Numbered from the stretch's first letter, positions 1 to 7,387 are shown. The stretch is 46,968 bases of DNA from Cryobacterium tagatosivorans (GCF_004402215.1 NZ_SOEZ01000016.1:1-46968), one strand, 5' to 3'. Program-made: numbers and translations. Notes: generated by a model from the sequence alone, not told the origin.

Positions 1-1
1 C

Positions 2-106
2 TCCGCCCCCGCGCCGCGTGCGGTCGCCGCGCCGTCCGCGCCGCGAGCCGCCCCGCGGCCGGTCGCCGCGCAGCCACTGCTCTTCTCGTTCTCCGACGAG
101 GCCTGA
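2..106 (+). CDS. C-terminal end of an unidentified protein (5' end outside window)
   Basis: An open frame runs from the window edge to a TGA at 104-106. The 34 visible residues are an Ala/Pro/Arg-rich, probably disordered stretch ending in QPLLFSFSDEA. No domain can be recognised from so little. The reading frame is inferred only from lack of stops and GC-rich third positions, and it lies on the same strand as the next gene 78 nt downstream. Confidence 0.35.
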   Translation, partial: SAPAPRAVAAPSAPRAAPRPVAAQPLLFSFSDEA

Positions 107-184
107 CGCCGGCGCATTCTATCGGCGGCGGGCTCGCGCCGCTATCCCGGGCGGCCCCGGCGGGGCCTGTGTTATCCATGAGCT

Positions 185-1033
185 ATGACACGATTCCTCG
201 GGGTTGATCTTGCCTGGGCCGAAGGCAGCGACGCCCGCCAAGCCAATGAAACCGGCCTCGCCTGCATCGACGAGACCGGCCGGGTCATCGACGCCGGCTG
301 GGCGCGCGGCACGGAAGCCGTCCTCGAATGGATCGCCTCGATGGTCGAGCCCGGCGCGGTCCTGGCCATCGACGCGCCGCTGGTCGTGAACAACCCGACC
401 GGGATGCGGCTCTGCGAACGGGAAACGGGCAGCCGGTACGGCCGCTGGCACGTCGCGGCCAACGCCTCGAACCTCGGCCGCCCCTGGCAGGGCGGCGTCT
501 CCCTGCGCAAGCGCCTCGAATCCGCCGGGTGGACCTACACGGACGGGCTGGCCCAGCCGGACCCCGGCCGGCCCACCTTCTTCGAGTGCTACCCCTACAC
601 GACCCTCGTCGGTGCCCCGGAGTTCGGCTACGACGACAAGCGCCCGCGCTACAAGCGGATGGGAATGGCCCTGCCGATCCAGGACCGGCGCCTCGCCCGC
701 GCGCAGGTCTGCGACGACCTGATCGAACGGATGTGGCAGCTGGCGGCGGCCTCCCCGCCGCTGAACCTGGCGTCGCATCCGATGACCGACATGCTCGTGA
801 CCGAGTGCTCCCCGCTCCTCGACCGGGCCTACAAGCACCGCGAGGACCTCATCGACGCCCTGATCAGCGCCTGGACCGCGTCGCTGTGGTGGCTCTACGG
901 GACCGGGCGGAGCCAGGTCCTCGGGGCCGGGGACGTCCCGTCCGACGACGGTCACCGGGCCACGATCATCGCCCCGGCGCGGCCGGAACAGCGCCGCGAT
1001 CCGAGCTTCGCCCGGCTCTCCGCACTGGGCTGA
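185..1033 (+). CDS. DUF429 family protein (predicted RNase H-fold nuclease)
   Basis: A 282-residue protein opening with MTRFLGVDLAWAEG and carrying a second acidic motif, LAIDAPLVV, near residue 60. These are the hallmarks of the DUF429 family, which has been predicted to adopt an RNase H-like fold with metal-binding Asp residues. FFECYPYTTL near the middle and the C-terminal DALISAWTASLW segment also fit the family. Biochemical function is not established for the family, so only fold-level assignment is made. It stands alone: the upstream gene ends 78 nt before it and the next gene is convergent, with a long palindrome between them. The ATG at 185 has no clear Shine-Dalgarno sequence and may be translated from a short or absent leader. 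Confidence 0.8.
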   Translation: MTRFLGVDLAWAEGSDARQANETGLACIDETGRVIDAGWARGTEAVLEWIASMVEPGAVLAIDAPLVVNNPTGMRLCERETGSRYGRWHVAANASNLGRPWQGGVSLRKRLESAGWTYTDGLAQPDPGRPTFFECYPYTTLVGAPEFGYDDKRPRYKRMGMALPIQDRRLARAQVCDDLIERMWQLAAASPPLNLASHPMTDMLVTECSPLLDRAYKHREDLIDALISAWTASLWWLYGTGRSQVLGAGDVPSDDGHRATIIAPARPEQRRDPSFARLSALG

Positions 1034-1110
1034 GGGGTCCGGCCCATGGTCTGGCGCGTCTCGCTCCTGGTCATCCAGGCCCTGGTCGTGCTCACCTCGC
1101 CCGCGTTCCC

Positions 1111-1173
1111 GGTTGAGTTGCGGAAAAAGTACCCTCAATTTCGAAATGAAGGTTCTTTTTCCGCAACTCAACC
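1111..1173. repeat. Intergenic palindrome, family A, copy 1
   Basis: Two 23-nt inverted arms (1111-1133 and 1151-1173) differ at one position and enclose a 17-nt spacer that contains ATTTCGAAAT. The arm begins GGTTGAGTTGCGGAAAAAG. The same element recurs at 34941-34999, 43678-43734 and 45551-45613. This copy sits between convergent genes and could fold into a long hairpin in transcripts from either side, but there is no separate U-tract outside the arms. Confidence 0.9.
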
Positions 1174-1184
1174 GGGAGCGATGG

Positions 1185-2150
1185 TCAGGGGGCGGGCGGA
1201 GCCTCCGGCGCCTGCGGCTCCGGCTCGACCGGCGGGAACTGGACCTCCACCGCGGCCCGGTCGGCCAGCTCCGGTCCGATCGAGTCCTGAATGGCGATGA
1301 TCACCGGGCCGGGGGCACGCGCGAGCAGTTCGAGCACCTGCGCCACATCAACGTCGGCGTACGGGTCCTGGATGTCGAGGGCCTCCGGGCGGATGCCGAA
1401 CAGCGAGTCGGCCTCGGTGATCAGCAGCACGGCGCCCTCGGCCTGGGGCTGGGCGAAGAGCTTCGCCAGCCTGCCCTCGGTCTCCACGAGGTAGGCGCTG
1501 ACGATCTGGTCCAGCGGGACCTCGAGGATGGGCTTGCCCAGCGCCTGGGCGACGGAGACCGCGCCCACGTGCTTGGCCGCGTCGTCCGGTCCGCTGAAGA
1601 CGGCGAGCTTTCCGGCTCCCGCCGCGCTCACCACGTCGCGGATGGTCCCGACCATGGCCGGACCTTCCGAGGCGTCCAGGGTGAACGCCGCCATCATCGC
1701 GAACGACAACTGCAGGGGCGAGGCGAACGCCAGCCAGAGCGCGCTCATCAGCTCGACCGTCATCGGCGTCGGCGTGAGCCACACCTGCAGAGTGTCCCCG
1801 GGCGCGACAGGCACCGCGAGGACGGGGTGCCGTTCGATGGCGGCCCGGGCGGTTCCATAGGCCTGGTGGCTGGCGGCGTCCGTGTCGGCATCGTCGCCGG
1901 GGTAGGCGGTGACGAGGTAGTGCAGCTCGGCGATCATCCGGCTCTGGCCGTGCCGGACGCTCTCCTCGCGGTAGCTGATCAGGCCGTCGCTGTAGAGGAA
2001 CAGGTTCAGCGACGGGCCGCTGACACCGACGCGGGTCGAATGCGGGGTGCGTGCCGTGACCTGCAGGCCGATCGGCGGCGATGCGAGCAGCTCCTGGATG
2101 GCAGTGGTCGTTGCCGCAATCGCCTGGCCGTAGTTCGTCAGTGCTGACAT
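1185..2150 (-). CDS. Orphan DUF4255 (Pvc16-like) domain fused to a degenerate AAA (Pvc15-like) domain
   Basis: A 321-residue protein. Residues 5-160 match the DUF4255/Pvc16 N-terminal family of contractile injection systems: LNLFLYSDGLISYRE near 49, MIAELHYLVTAYPGDD near 72, then RHPVLAVPV and LWLAFASPLQLSF. Residues 175-307 resemble the AAA+ ATPase Pvc15 of the same systems, in matching order: Walker A-like SGPDDAAKH (186-194) where SGPSGTGKT is usual, the SAYLVETEGRL segment (218-228), Walker B-like VLLITEADSLFG (241-252) with Thr in place of the first Asp, and VEVQFPP (301-307). ATP hydrolysis is therefore doubtful. A Pro/Glu-rich tail ends the protein. The start is chosen for GAAGGGAG upstream and for the domain start. 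No sheath, tube, baseplate or spike genes are nearby, so any injection-system role is unlikely here; a chaperone or scaffold role would be a guess. Confidence 0.72.
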   Translation of the reverse strand: MSALTNYGQAIAATTTAIQELLASPPIGLQVTARTPHSTRVGVSGPSLNLFLYSDGLISYREESVRHGQSRMIAELHYLVTAYPGDDADTDAASHQAYGTARAAIERHPVLAVPVAPGDTLQVWLTPTPMTVELMSALWLAFASPLQLSFAMMAAFTLDASEGPAMVGTIRDVVSAAGAGKLAVFSGPDDAAKHVGAVSVAQALGKPILEVPLDQIVSAYLVETEGRLAKLFAQPQAEGAVLLITEADSLFGIRPEALDIQDPYADVDVAQVLELLARAPGPVIIAIQDSIGPELADRAAVEVQFPPVEPEPQAPEAPPAP

Positions 2151-2274
2151 CGGGGTCGACTCCCTTCGGCGTCCGCCGTAATTAGGTCCGACGCTACTCC
2201 GAGCGGCCGCGCCGGTCGAGTCCCCATTTCCCCGGGCCGGGTCGGCCCTCCCTCCCGCCGGCAGCCGAGGGGCG

Positions 2275-2280
2275 TAGCGT
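2275..2280 (+). promoter_or_regulatory. -10 box TAGCGT for a leaderless gene
   Basis: TAGCGT lies 6 nt before the ATG at 2287 and there is no Shine-Dalgarno sequence between them. This spacing puts the transcription start at or next to the start codon. The same arrangement recurs at 25440-25445 and 41381-41386. No convincing -35 box is visible. Confidence 0.55.
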
Positions 2281-2286
2281 GGCAGC

Positions 2287-2970
2287 ATGCCCCTGCGAAC
2301 GTTCGGTCCCCGCCGAACCCGCATCGAGGCACGCACGGTCTTCGGCGTCGCCCGGGTCATCCTGGCCCTGGTCCTCCTCACGGCGCTCGTGGGCGACTTC
2401 GACTATGTGCTCGGATTCGCGACGTTCGTCACCAGCAACTTCTTCAGCTACTTCACGGTGCAGAGCGCCATCGCCGGGGTGGTCCTGTTCTTCACGTCCG
2501 CCGCGATCGCGTTCCGGCGCCCGGTCGACCCGCCCTGGCTCGACATCTTCCGGGTGCTGGTGACGAGCTACATGGTGGTCTCCGGAATCGTCTTCCTGAG
2601 CATCGTCATCCAGTCGTCGACCCGGGACTACACGATCGAGGTTCCCTGGTCGAGCCAGCTGCTGCATTTCTGGATCCCGGCCCTGGCCCTGCTCGACTGG
2701 ATGCTCGACTTCGGCAAGGCGCGGCTGGCCTGGAAGCCGCTGGCCTGGATCGTCGTCTACCCGCTGCTCTGGGGCGCCTTCACCCTGGTCCGCGGGGCCT
2801 GGGTCGGCTGGTACCCGTACTTCTTCCTGGACCCCGTGCAGGTCAGCGGCCCCCTCGAAACCGCGCTCTACTGCGCGTTCGCGCTCGCCCTGATGGCCGG
2901 GGTCGCCGCGGGCCTGATCGCCCTGACGCGGCTGCGCTGGTCGCCCGGCTCGCCCGGCCGGGCAGCCTAG
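2287..2970 (+). CDS. Pr6Pr family integral membrane protein
   Basis: A 227-residue, strongly hydrophobic protein with about six membrane segments (roughly residues 20-40, 55-77, 90-110, 125-142, 152-175 and 190-215). The pattern, including the NFFSYFTVQSAI stretch after the first segment, HFWIPALALLDWML and the PLLWGAFTLVRGAWVGWYPYFFLD stretch in two parts, is that of the actinobacterial Pr6Pr family. Its molecular function is unknown. The gene appears leaderless, with TAGCGT 6 nt before the ATG. Its TAG stop overlaps the stop of the convergent amine oxidase gene within one CTAG tetranucleotide. Confidence 0.82.
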   Translation: MPLRTFGPRRTRIEARTVFGVARVILALVLLTALVGDFDYVLGFATFVTSNFFSYFTVQSAIAGVVLFFTSAAIAFRRPVDPPWLDIFRVLVTSYMVVSGIVFLSIVIQSSTRDYTIEVPWSSQLLHFWIPALALLDWMLDFGKARLAWKPLAWIVVYPLLWGAFTLVRGAWVGWYPYFFLDPVQVSGPLETALYCAFALALMAGVAAGLIALTRLRWSPGSPGRAA

Positions 2971-4418
2971 TTGTCGGGTTCGGGGGCGGGCAGCGCGAAG
3001 GGCTCGAGGCTCGCCAGAGCCTCCGCCAGAAAGTCGTCATCGCCGAGCTTGGCGAGGCGGATGGCGTCGTCAGCGGCCACCACGCCCATCAGCACCGCCT
3101 CGCCGGTGAGCGGCTCCAGGTTCACCCAGTCCTGGAAGCCGGAGTCGCCGCCGACGACGGACCAGAGCGTGGAATCCGCGTCCCAGAACGGTTTCTCGAA
3201 ACGAAGCCAGATCTTGTCGAGAAGGCCCATCCCGAGCGCGGCGATGGCGCCGCGGTGCTCGAACGGCAGCGGCGGCGCGAACTCGAGCGCGTCGGTCTTC
3301 AGCACGCCCAGCGGGACGGTGACGATCACCCGGTCGGCCCCGAGGGACTCCCCGGTTTCCAACCGCAGGCTGACGCCCTCGTCGGTGTAGGCGATCCGTC
3401 GCACCGCGCTCGAGGCGAGCAGGTCGAGGTCGGCGGCGGCCTCGGTCAGCAGGGTGGCGTACCCGCCGAGCACGATCCGGTCTCCCTGCCAGGTTCCGTC
3501 GTCCGGGGTGTCCTCGCCCGCCGGGTCCCGCGGCGCGTACCACGCCGAGACCAGGCTCGACTCCGCGCCGGAGGGCTGCTGGATCTCGGCGACGACGGTG
3601 TGGTCGAGCCAGTCGGCCTCGGAGACGCCCGTGTCGCCCGGTTTGTCGGACAGGTCGGCGGCCCCCGATTCGACGAGGGCCTGGGCGACGGACACGTCCT
3701 GCGGCTGGCCGGCGGCCCAGGCGATGGCGTCGACGACGGCATCCGAGCCGACCGTCGGAACCTCGACGACCGCGCCGCCGGGTGCGCGGGTTTCCGTGCC
3801 GGCCGGCACGGGGAGTGTGGTGACCCCGGCCGCCCGGAGGTCCTCATCCAGCCTGCTCGCGGAGGAACTGCGCACGAACGACGGTCCGAGCTCGATCGGG
3901 AAAGGCCAGTCCGGGTCGGAGACGGTGGCGATCCGTCCGCCGACACGCTTGCGCGCTTCGATCACGACGACGTCGTACCCGCCGTCGCGGAGCATCCGGG
4001 CCGCGGTGATGCCCGCCATTCCCGCCCCGACGACGGCGATGCGTTCGCCGGGGTCGGCGAGCGCGAGGACCTCCCGGGCGGCGCGGCGGCCCGAGTCACG
4101 GGCGCCCTGCACGGTTCCCGGCAGGTCGACCGAGGTGGCCTCACCCGCGAAGAACACCCGGTCCTGGATCGGGGTCGCCAGCGTGCTGCGATCGGCCGGC
4201 GTCGCCCCGACCGCCGTGAAGCTCATCGAGCCGCGCGCGAAGGGATCCTTCGACCAGGTGGTGCGGCGCATGGTCTGCGGCCGGGGCACGAGCCACGGCG
4301 ATGGGGAGACCGACGGGGTCGGGCTGAGCGATGGCACGGGCGAGGGGCTCGTGCACGCCGCCAGAGCGAATATGGACAGCCCGGACGCCGACCCGATGAG
4401 GAAGGTCCGACGCTTCAT
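2967..4418 (-). CDS. Lipoprotein flavin amine oxidase with circularly permuted domain order
   Basis: A 483-residue FAD-dependent oxidoreductase. The export signal is MKRRTFLIG followed by a lipobox LAAC (Cys22), so Tat export and lipidation are likely; a Ser/Pro linker follows to about residue 45. Residues 52-118 carry the segment that ends normal amine oxidases: WSKDPFARGSMSF, VGATPADR, DRVFFAGEATSVD, PGTVQGARDSGRRAA. Only then, at 126-166, comes the FAD-binding start of the normal fold, RIAVVGAGMAG and VVVIEARKRVGGR. The chain ends at LASLEPFALPAP, just where an ordinary family member would continue into the DPFARGS segment. The fold should still be complete. Both joints are visible in one uninterrupted frame, so an assembly error is unlikely. 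The substrate amine is unknown. ATG at 4418 is chosen because it gives the signal peptide. Confidence 0.85.
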   Translation of the reverse strand: MKRRTFLIGSASGLSIFALAACTSPSPVPSLSPTPSVSPSPWLVPRPQTMRRTTWSKDPFARGSMSFTAVGATPADRSTLATPIQDRVFFAGEATSVDLPGTVQGARDSGRRAAREVLALADPGERIAVVGAGMAGITAARMLRDGGYDVVVIEARKRVGGRIATVSDPDWPFPIELGPSFVRSSSASRLDEDLRAAGVTTLPVPAGTETRAPGGAVVEVPTVGSDAVVDAIAWAAGQPQDVSVAQALVESGAADLSDKPGDTGVSEADWLDHTVVAEIQQPSGAESSLVSAWYAPRDPAGEDTPDDGTWQGDRIVLGGYATLLTEAAADLDLLASSAVRRIAYTDEGVSLRLETGESLGADRVIVTVPLGVLKTDALEFAPPLPFEHRGAIAALGMGLLDKIWLRFEKPFWDADSTLWSVVGGDSGFQDWVNLEPLTGEAVLMGVVAADDAIRLAKLGDDDFLAEALASLEPFALPAPEPDN

Positions 4419-4590
4419 GACTGTTACCGTTTCTCCGACCCGCCCGTTGCCGGTCTGAGTCAAAGCTACCCCGAGTGGCGCGCGCGGCGCAGTCGGCGTA
4501 CCGTCTGACACAGGCATCAGCGATCCAGCCGCGTACACCAGCACGGGCACCGGCGATCCACCCGCTATCCCCCGTGGAGAGGAGCCCACC

Positions 4591-5055
4591 ATGGGCTACA
4601 CCTTCGACAGCGACCAGCTTCCCGAGCTGCCCGACCCCGGTCCCCGCGACGGGCGCCACGGCGTCGACCGCGACGAGGAGTACGACCCCTTCCCCGCGCG
4701 CCGGCCCGGCGCCGAGGGACGGGACACCCTGACGGTGAGCGTGGAGGTCGCCAGGCAGCACCTCACCGCGCTGCTGGGCCGGGTGGCGGAGGGCCAGGAC
4801 GTCGTGCTGACCCGCGCGGGGCATCCGGTGGCCAGGCTCGTCCCGCCGGATGCCCCCGGGGCGTTCATCCTGACCGAAACGGTGGTCGCGGTGCTGCCGG
4901 CCGGCGGCGACCCGGAGAGCGCACGGGAGCCCAGGGCGAAGCGCGCGACGTTCTACAGCGCCGATGACGACCAGCTGCCGGCGCTACCGGACTCCGGTCC
5001 TCGGGACGGCAGGCACGGCGTCGACCGCGACCTCGGCTACCCATTTGGAGGCTGA
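4591..5055 (+). CDS. Orphan Phd/YefM-like antitoxin-domain protein with duplicated flanking motif
   Basis: A 154-residue protein preceded by a good GAGAGGAG ribosome site. Residues 46-86 (TLTVSVEVARQHL, LLGRVAEGQDVVLTRAGHPV, ARLVPP) match the short DNA-binding N-terminal domain of Phd/YefM type II antitoxins. Two near-identical 23-residue blocks flank it, at residues 6-28 and 125-147, both containing DQLP and GPRDGRHGVDRD, and differing at three positions. No toxin gene (PIN, RelE, Doc) lies next to it on either side, so a classical toxin-antitoxin role is not supported. The flanking blocks are acidic/Gly-rich and probably disordered. Function unknown. Confidence 0.68.
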   Translation: MGYTFDSDQLPELPDPGPRDGRHGVDRDEEYDPFPARRPGAEGRDTLTVSVEVARQHLTALLGRVAEGQDVVLTRAGHPVARLVPPDAPGAFILTETVVAVLPAGGDPESAREPRAKRATFYSADDDQLPALPDSGPRDGRHGVDRDLGYPFGG

Positions 5056-5146
5056 CAGGACGCGTTCGCGGGCGTAACATTCGCAGGAGGATGGGCGGCC
5101 GCCAGAAAGCGCCGGCACCGGTTGGCGCTCGGCAGCCCAGGGCTGG

Positions 5147-5581
5147 ATGACGTCGATGATGATGAACATGACCATGCAGATGATGGAGATGCACGCCAAG
5201 GACATGCCCATGCCGGGCATGGACATGGCGATGATGCAGGAGTGTATCGAGGCCTGCTCCGCCTGTGAGCAGGCATGCACGATGTGCGCCGATTCGATGA
5301 TGGGCGCAGAAATGGCCCGGTGCGCCGGCCTGTGCATGAACACGGCCGACATGTGCAACGCCACGATGCGGATGATGATGCGCCCTCACGGCATGCACGC
5401 CGAAAGCGCCATGGCGATGATGCAGGCGACCATGGTGATGTGCACGGCCTCGGCCGAGGAGTGCATGATGCACGCCGAGATGAGCGAGGACTGCCGCATG
5501 TGCGCCGAGGCCTGCCGTCAGTGTGCGATGGCGTGCCAGAAGATGATGGACGCGATGAAGGGCATGATGACCGCTGGGTGA
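5147..5581 (+). CDS. Four-helix copper-storage protein (DUF326, Csp family), Met-rich
   Basis: A 144-residue protein with 15 Cys and 41 Met. The Cys pattern ECIEACSACEQACTMCADS (residues 32-50), RCAGLCM, EDCRMCAEACRQCAMAC (115-130) is that of DUF326/Csp proteins, four-helix bundles that bind many Cu(I) ions through Cys facing the bundle core. Residues 4-30 are an unusually Met-dense extension (MMMNMTMQMMEMH, MPMPGMDMAMM), which could recruit Cu(I). There is no signal peptide, so it should be cytosolic like Csp3. No CsoR, CopZ or copper ATPase gene is adjacent. The ATG at 5147 has only a weak AGGG upstream; it overlaps, as ATGA, the stop of a 19-codon frame starting at 5091. Start sites at later Met codons cannot be excluded. 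Confidence 0.85.
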   Translation: MTSMMMNMTMQMMEMHAKDMPMPGMDMAMMQECIEACSACEQACTMCADSMMGAEMARCAGLCMNTADMCNATMRMMMRPHGMHAESAMAMMQATMVMCTASAEECMMHAEMSEDCRMCAEACRQCAMACQKMMDAMKGMMTAG

Positions 5582-5597
5582 GCCGATCAGTCCCCCG

Positions 5598-5631
5598 TCA
5601 GTCCAGTGACGCGATCAGTCCAGTGACGCGA
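5598..5631. repeat. 17-bp perfect tandem duplication at a gene end
   Basis: TCAGTCCAGTGACGCGA occurs twice head to tail (5598-5614 and 5615-5631). The right copy includes the stop codon and last codons of the minus-strand gene at 5615-5956; the left copy duplicates them just beyond the stop. It looks like a recent replication-slippage event. Confidence 0.9.
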
Positions 5632-5956
5632 CCAGGACGTTGATCCGATCCCGGCCCACGGCGAGCGCGTGGTACAGCGCGTGCACTGCGACCGGCTGGC
5701 CGAGCGTCACGGATGCGGTGAGGTCGGCGTGGTTCCAGAGCCACGCCGTTTCACCGGTCTCGAGCAGGTCGACGCCGATCCAGCCGCCGGCACTGACGTG
5801 GCTGATGAAGCCGTCGCGCCACTTGCTCGGCGTCGCCGCGGTGACCCGCTCCTGCAGGGCGTGCAGCGCGTGGCCGGCGCCCCGGTCCTGGCAGGATCCG
5901 CCGTCAGCGCCGGTGCACTGCATGACGTCGACTACTCCTGGTGTGAGATGTGACAT
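5615..5956 (-). CDS. Small hypothetical protein
   Basis: A 113-residue soluble protein starting MSHLTPGVVDVMQCTG with a good AGGAGG seven bases upstream. The middle holds WRDGFISHVSAGGWIGVDLLETGE followed by AWLWNHADLT, giving a beta-rich, Trp-containing protein without membrane segments or a signal peptide. I do not recognise a family. Its stop codon lies in a 17-bp tandem duplication. It is convergent with the copper-storage gene and on the same strand as the M18 aminopeptidase whose end is 120 nt upstream of its start, so it may be co-transcribed with it. Confidence 0.6.
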   Translation of the reverse strand: MSHLTPGVVDVMQCTGADGGSCQDRGAGHALHALQERVTAATPSKWRDGFISHVSAGGWIGVDLLETGETAWLWNHADLTASVTLGQPVAVHALYHALAVGRDRINVLVASLD

Positions 5957-6075
5957 CCTGACCTCCTGACCGATGCGTGGGCGAATTTGCTCTCCTTCGA
6001 GAGTAAGTTCAGCCCTTCCGCCTGTCACCCGCGACCGTCACACGGCGAAATCTGGGCGGCCGATCAGACGCCCGC

Positions 6076-7350
6076 TCAGGCGCCCGCGAAGAACGCGCCG
6101 ATCGCGGCGGACAGCAGCACCGGGTCGTTCACGTGGCACATTTCCCGGGCCGAGTGCATCGACAGCAGCGCCACGCCCACGTCGACGGTGCGGATGCCCA
6201 GCCGGGTCGCGGTGAGCGGCCCGATCGTCGACCCGCAGGGCACCGTGTTGTTCGAGACGAACTCCTGGTAGGGAAGGTCTGCCGATTCGCAGGCGCGGGC
6301 CCACAGTGCCGCGCCGACGGCATCCGTGGCGTAGCGCTGGTTGGCGTTGATCTTGAGCAGCGGGCCGCCGCCGGCGATGGGCGTGTTCGCCGGGTCGTGG
6401 CGCTCGGGGTAGTTGGGGTGCACGGCGTGGCCGGCGTCGGCGGAGAGGCACCAGGAGTCGGCGTAGGCGCGCAGCCGCTCCGACGCGCCGGCGCCGAGGG
6501 CTGCGCCGATGCGGGTGAGGATGTCGTCGAGCAGCGGCCCGCTGGCCCCGGAGCGCGACTGGGAGCCCAGCTCCTCATGGTCGAAGGCGGCGAGCACGCT
6601 GATCTGCGCGGCGTCCTCCGGCGCGGCGATGAGCGCGAGCAGTCCGGCGTGCACCGAGGTGAGGTTGTCGAGGCGTCCGGCGGCGAACAGGTCGGACTCG
6701 GGGCCGAAGACCCGGGGGGCCGCGGTGTCGGCGGTGAGGATGTCGTAGCCGGCGACCTCCGCGCCGTCCAGCCCGGCGAGCCCGGCCAGGTGCCCGACGA
6801 GGTCGGCCTGGGAGCTGTCGCCGACGCCGAACACGGGGCTGAGGTGGCGCTGGCGCTGGAGGGTGAGGCCCTTGTCGTTGACCTCGCGGTCGAGGTGCAC
6901 CGCGAGCTGCGGGATGCGGCAGAACGGTCCGGTGCGCACGAGGTGCTCGGTGCCGTCACGGGTGACGAGGCGTCCGGCGAGCTCCAGTTCGCGGTCGAGC
7001 CAGGAGTTCAGCAGCGGCCCGCCGTACACCTCCACTCCAGCCTGCAGCCAGCCCTGCGAGCCGAGCGTTGGCCTGGGCTTGAGCTTGAAGCCGGGCGAAT
7101 CGGTGTGCGCGCCGAGGATGCGAAAGGGGGTGGTCGGGCCGGCGCCGGCCGGCTGCGCCCAGGCGATGACGGCCCCGTCGCGCACCACGTAGTGCCGGCC
7201 GGGCGCCGCCGGCCAGTGCTCGGACTCGTCGCGGCGGGTGAACCCGGCGTCGTCGAGGCGCCGGGCGACCTCGGCGGCCGCGTGGTACGACGAGGGCGAG
7301 GCCGTGATGAAGCGGGCGAAGTCGTCGATGTACGCGTGGGTCGAGGTCAT
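6076..7350 (-). CDS. apeB: M18 family aspartyl aminopeptidase
   Basis: A 424-residue metallopeptidase of family M18, which removes N-terminal acidic residues from peptides in the cytoplasm using two metal ions. Visible metal and catalytic motifs are LGAHTDSPGFKLKPRP (His82), AAGRLDNLTS, AFDHEELGSQSRSGASGP and, near the C-terminus, VALLSMHSAREM. The length is that of a full-length family member. The ATG at 7350 was preferred over an in-frame TTG at 7362. It is the last complete gene before the decayed island starting near 7.4 kb. Confidence 0.93.
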   Translation of the reverse strand: MTSTHAYIDDFARFITASPSSYHAAAEVARRLDDAGFTRRDESEHWPAAPGRHYVVRDGAVIAWAQPAGAGPTTPFRILGAHTDSPGFKLKPRPTLGSQGWLQAGVEVYGGPLLNSWLDRELELAGRLVTRDGTEHLVRTGPFCRIPQLAVHLDREVNDKGLTLQRQRHLSPVFGVGDSSQADLVGHLAGLAGLDGAEVAGYDILTADTAAPRVFGPESDLFAAGRLDNLTSVHAGLLALIAAPEDAAQISVLAAFDHEELGSQSRSGASGPLLDDILTRIGAALGAGASERLRAYADSWCLSADAGHAVHPNYPERHDPANTPIAGGGPLLKINANQRYATDAVGAALWARACESADLPYQEFVSNNTVPCGSTIGPLTATRLGIRTVDVGVALLSMHSAREMCHVNDPVLLSAAIGAFFAGA

Positions 7351-7387
7351 GGGTCCATCCAACCACCTGCCCGGCCAGGCAGAATCT

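Noticed and set aside
1046..1300. Plus-strand 84-codon frame after the DUF429 gene
   Set aside because: It reads through the family A palindrome and the convergent gene, and its composition is not coding-like.
1185..2150. Complete contractile injection system
   Set aside because: Only the Pvc16/Pvc15-like fusion is present; genes on both sides are unrelated and no sheath, tube, baseplate or toxin gene occurs in the window.
4591..5055. Type II toxin-antitoxin module
   Set aside because: No toxin-like gene precedes or follows the Phd-like protein.
5091..5150. 19-codon frame overlapping the copper-storage gene start as ATGA
   Set aside because: AGGAGG touches its ATG with no spacing, so initiation should be poor; kept only as a possibility in the copper-storage entry.
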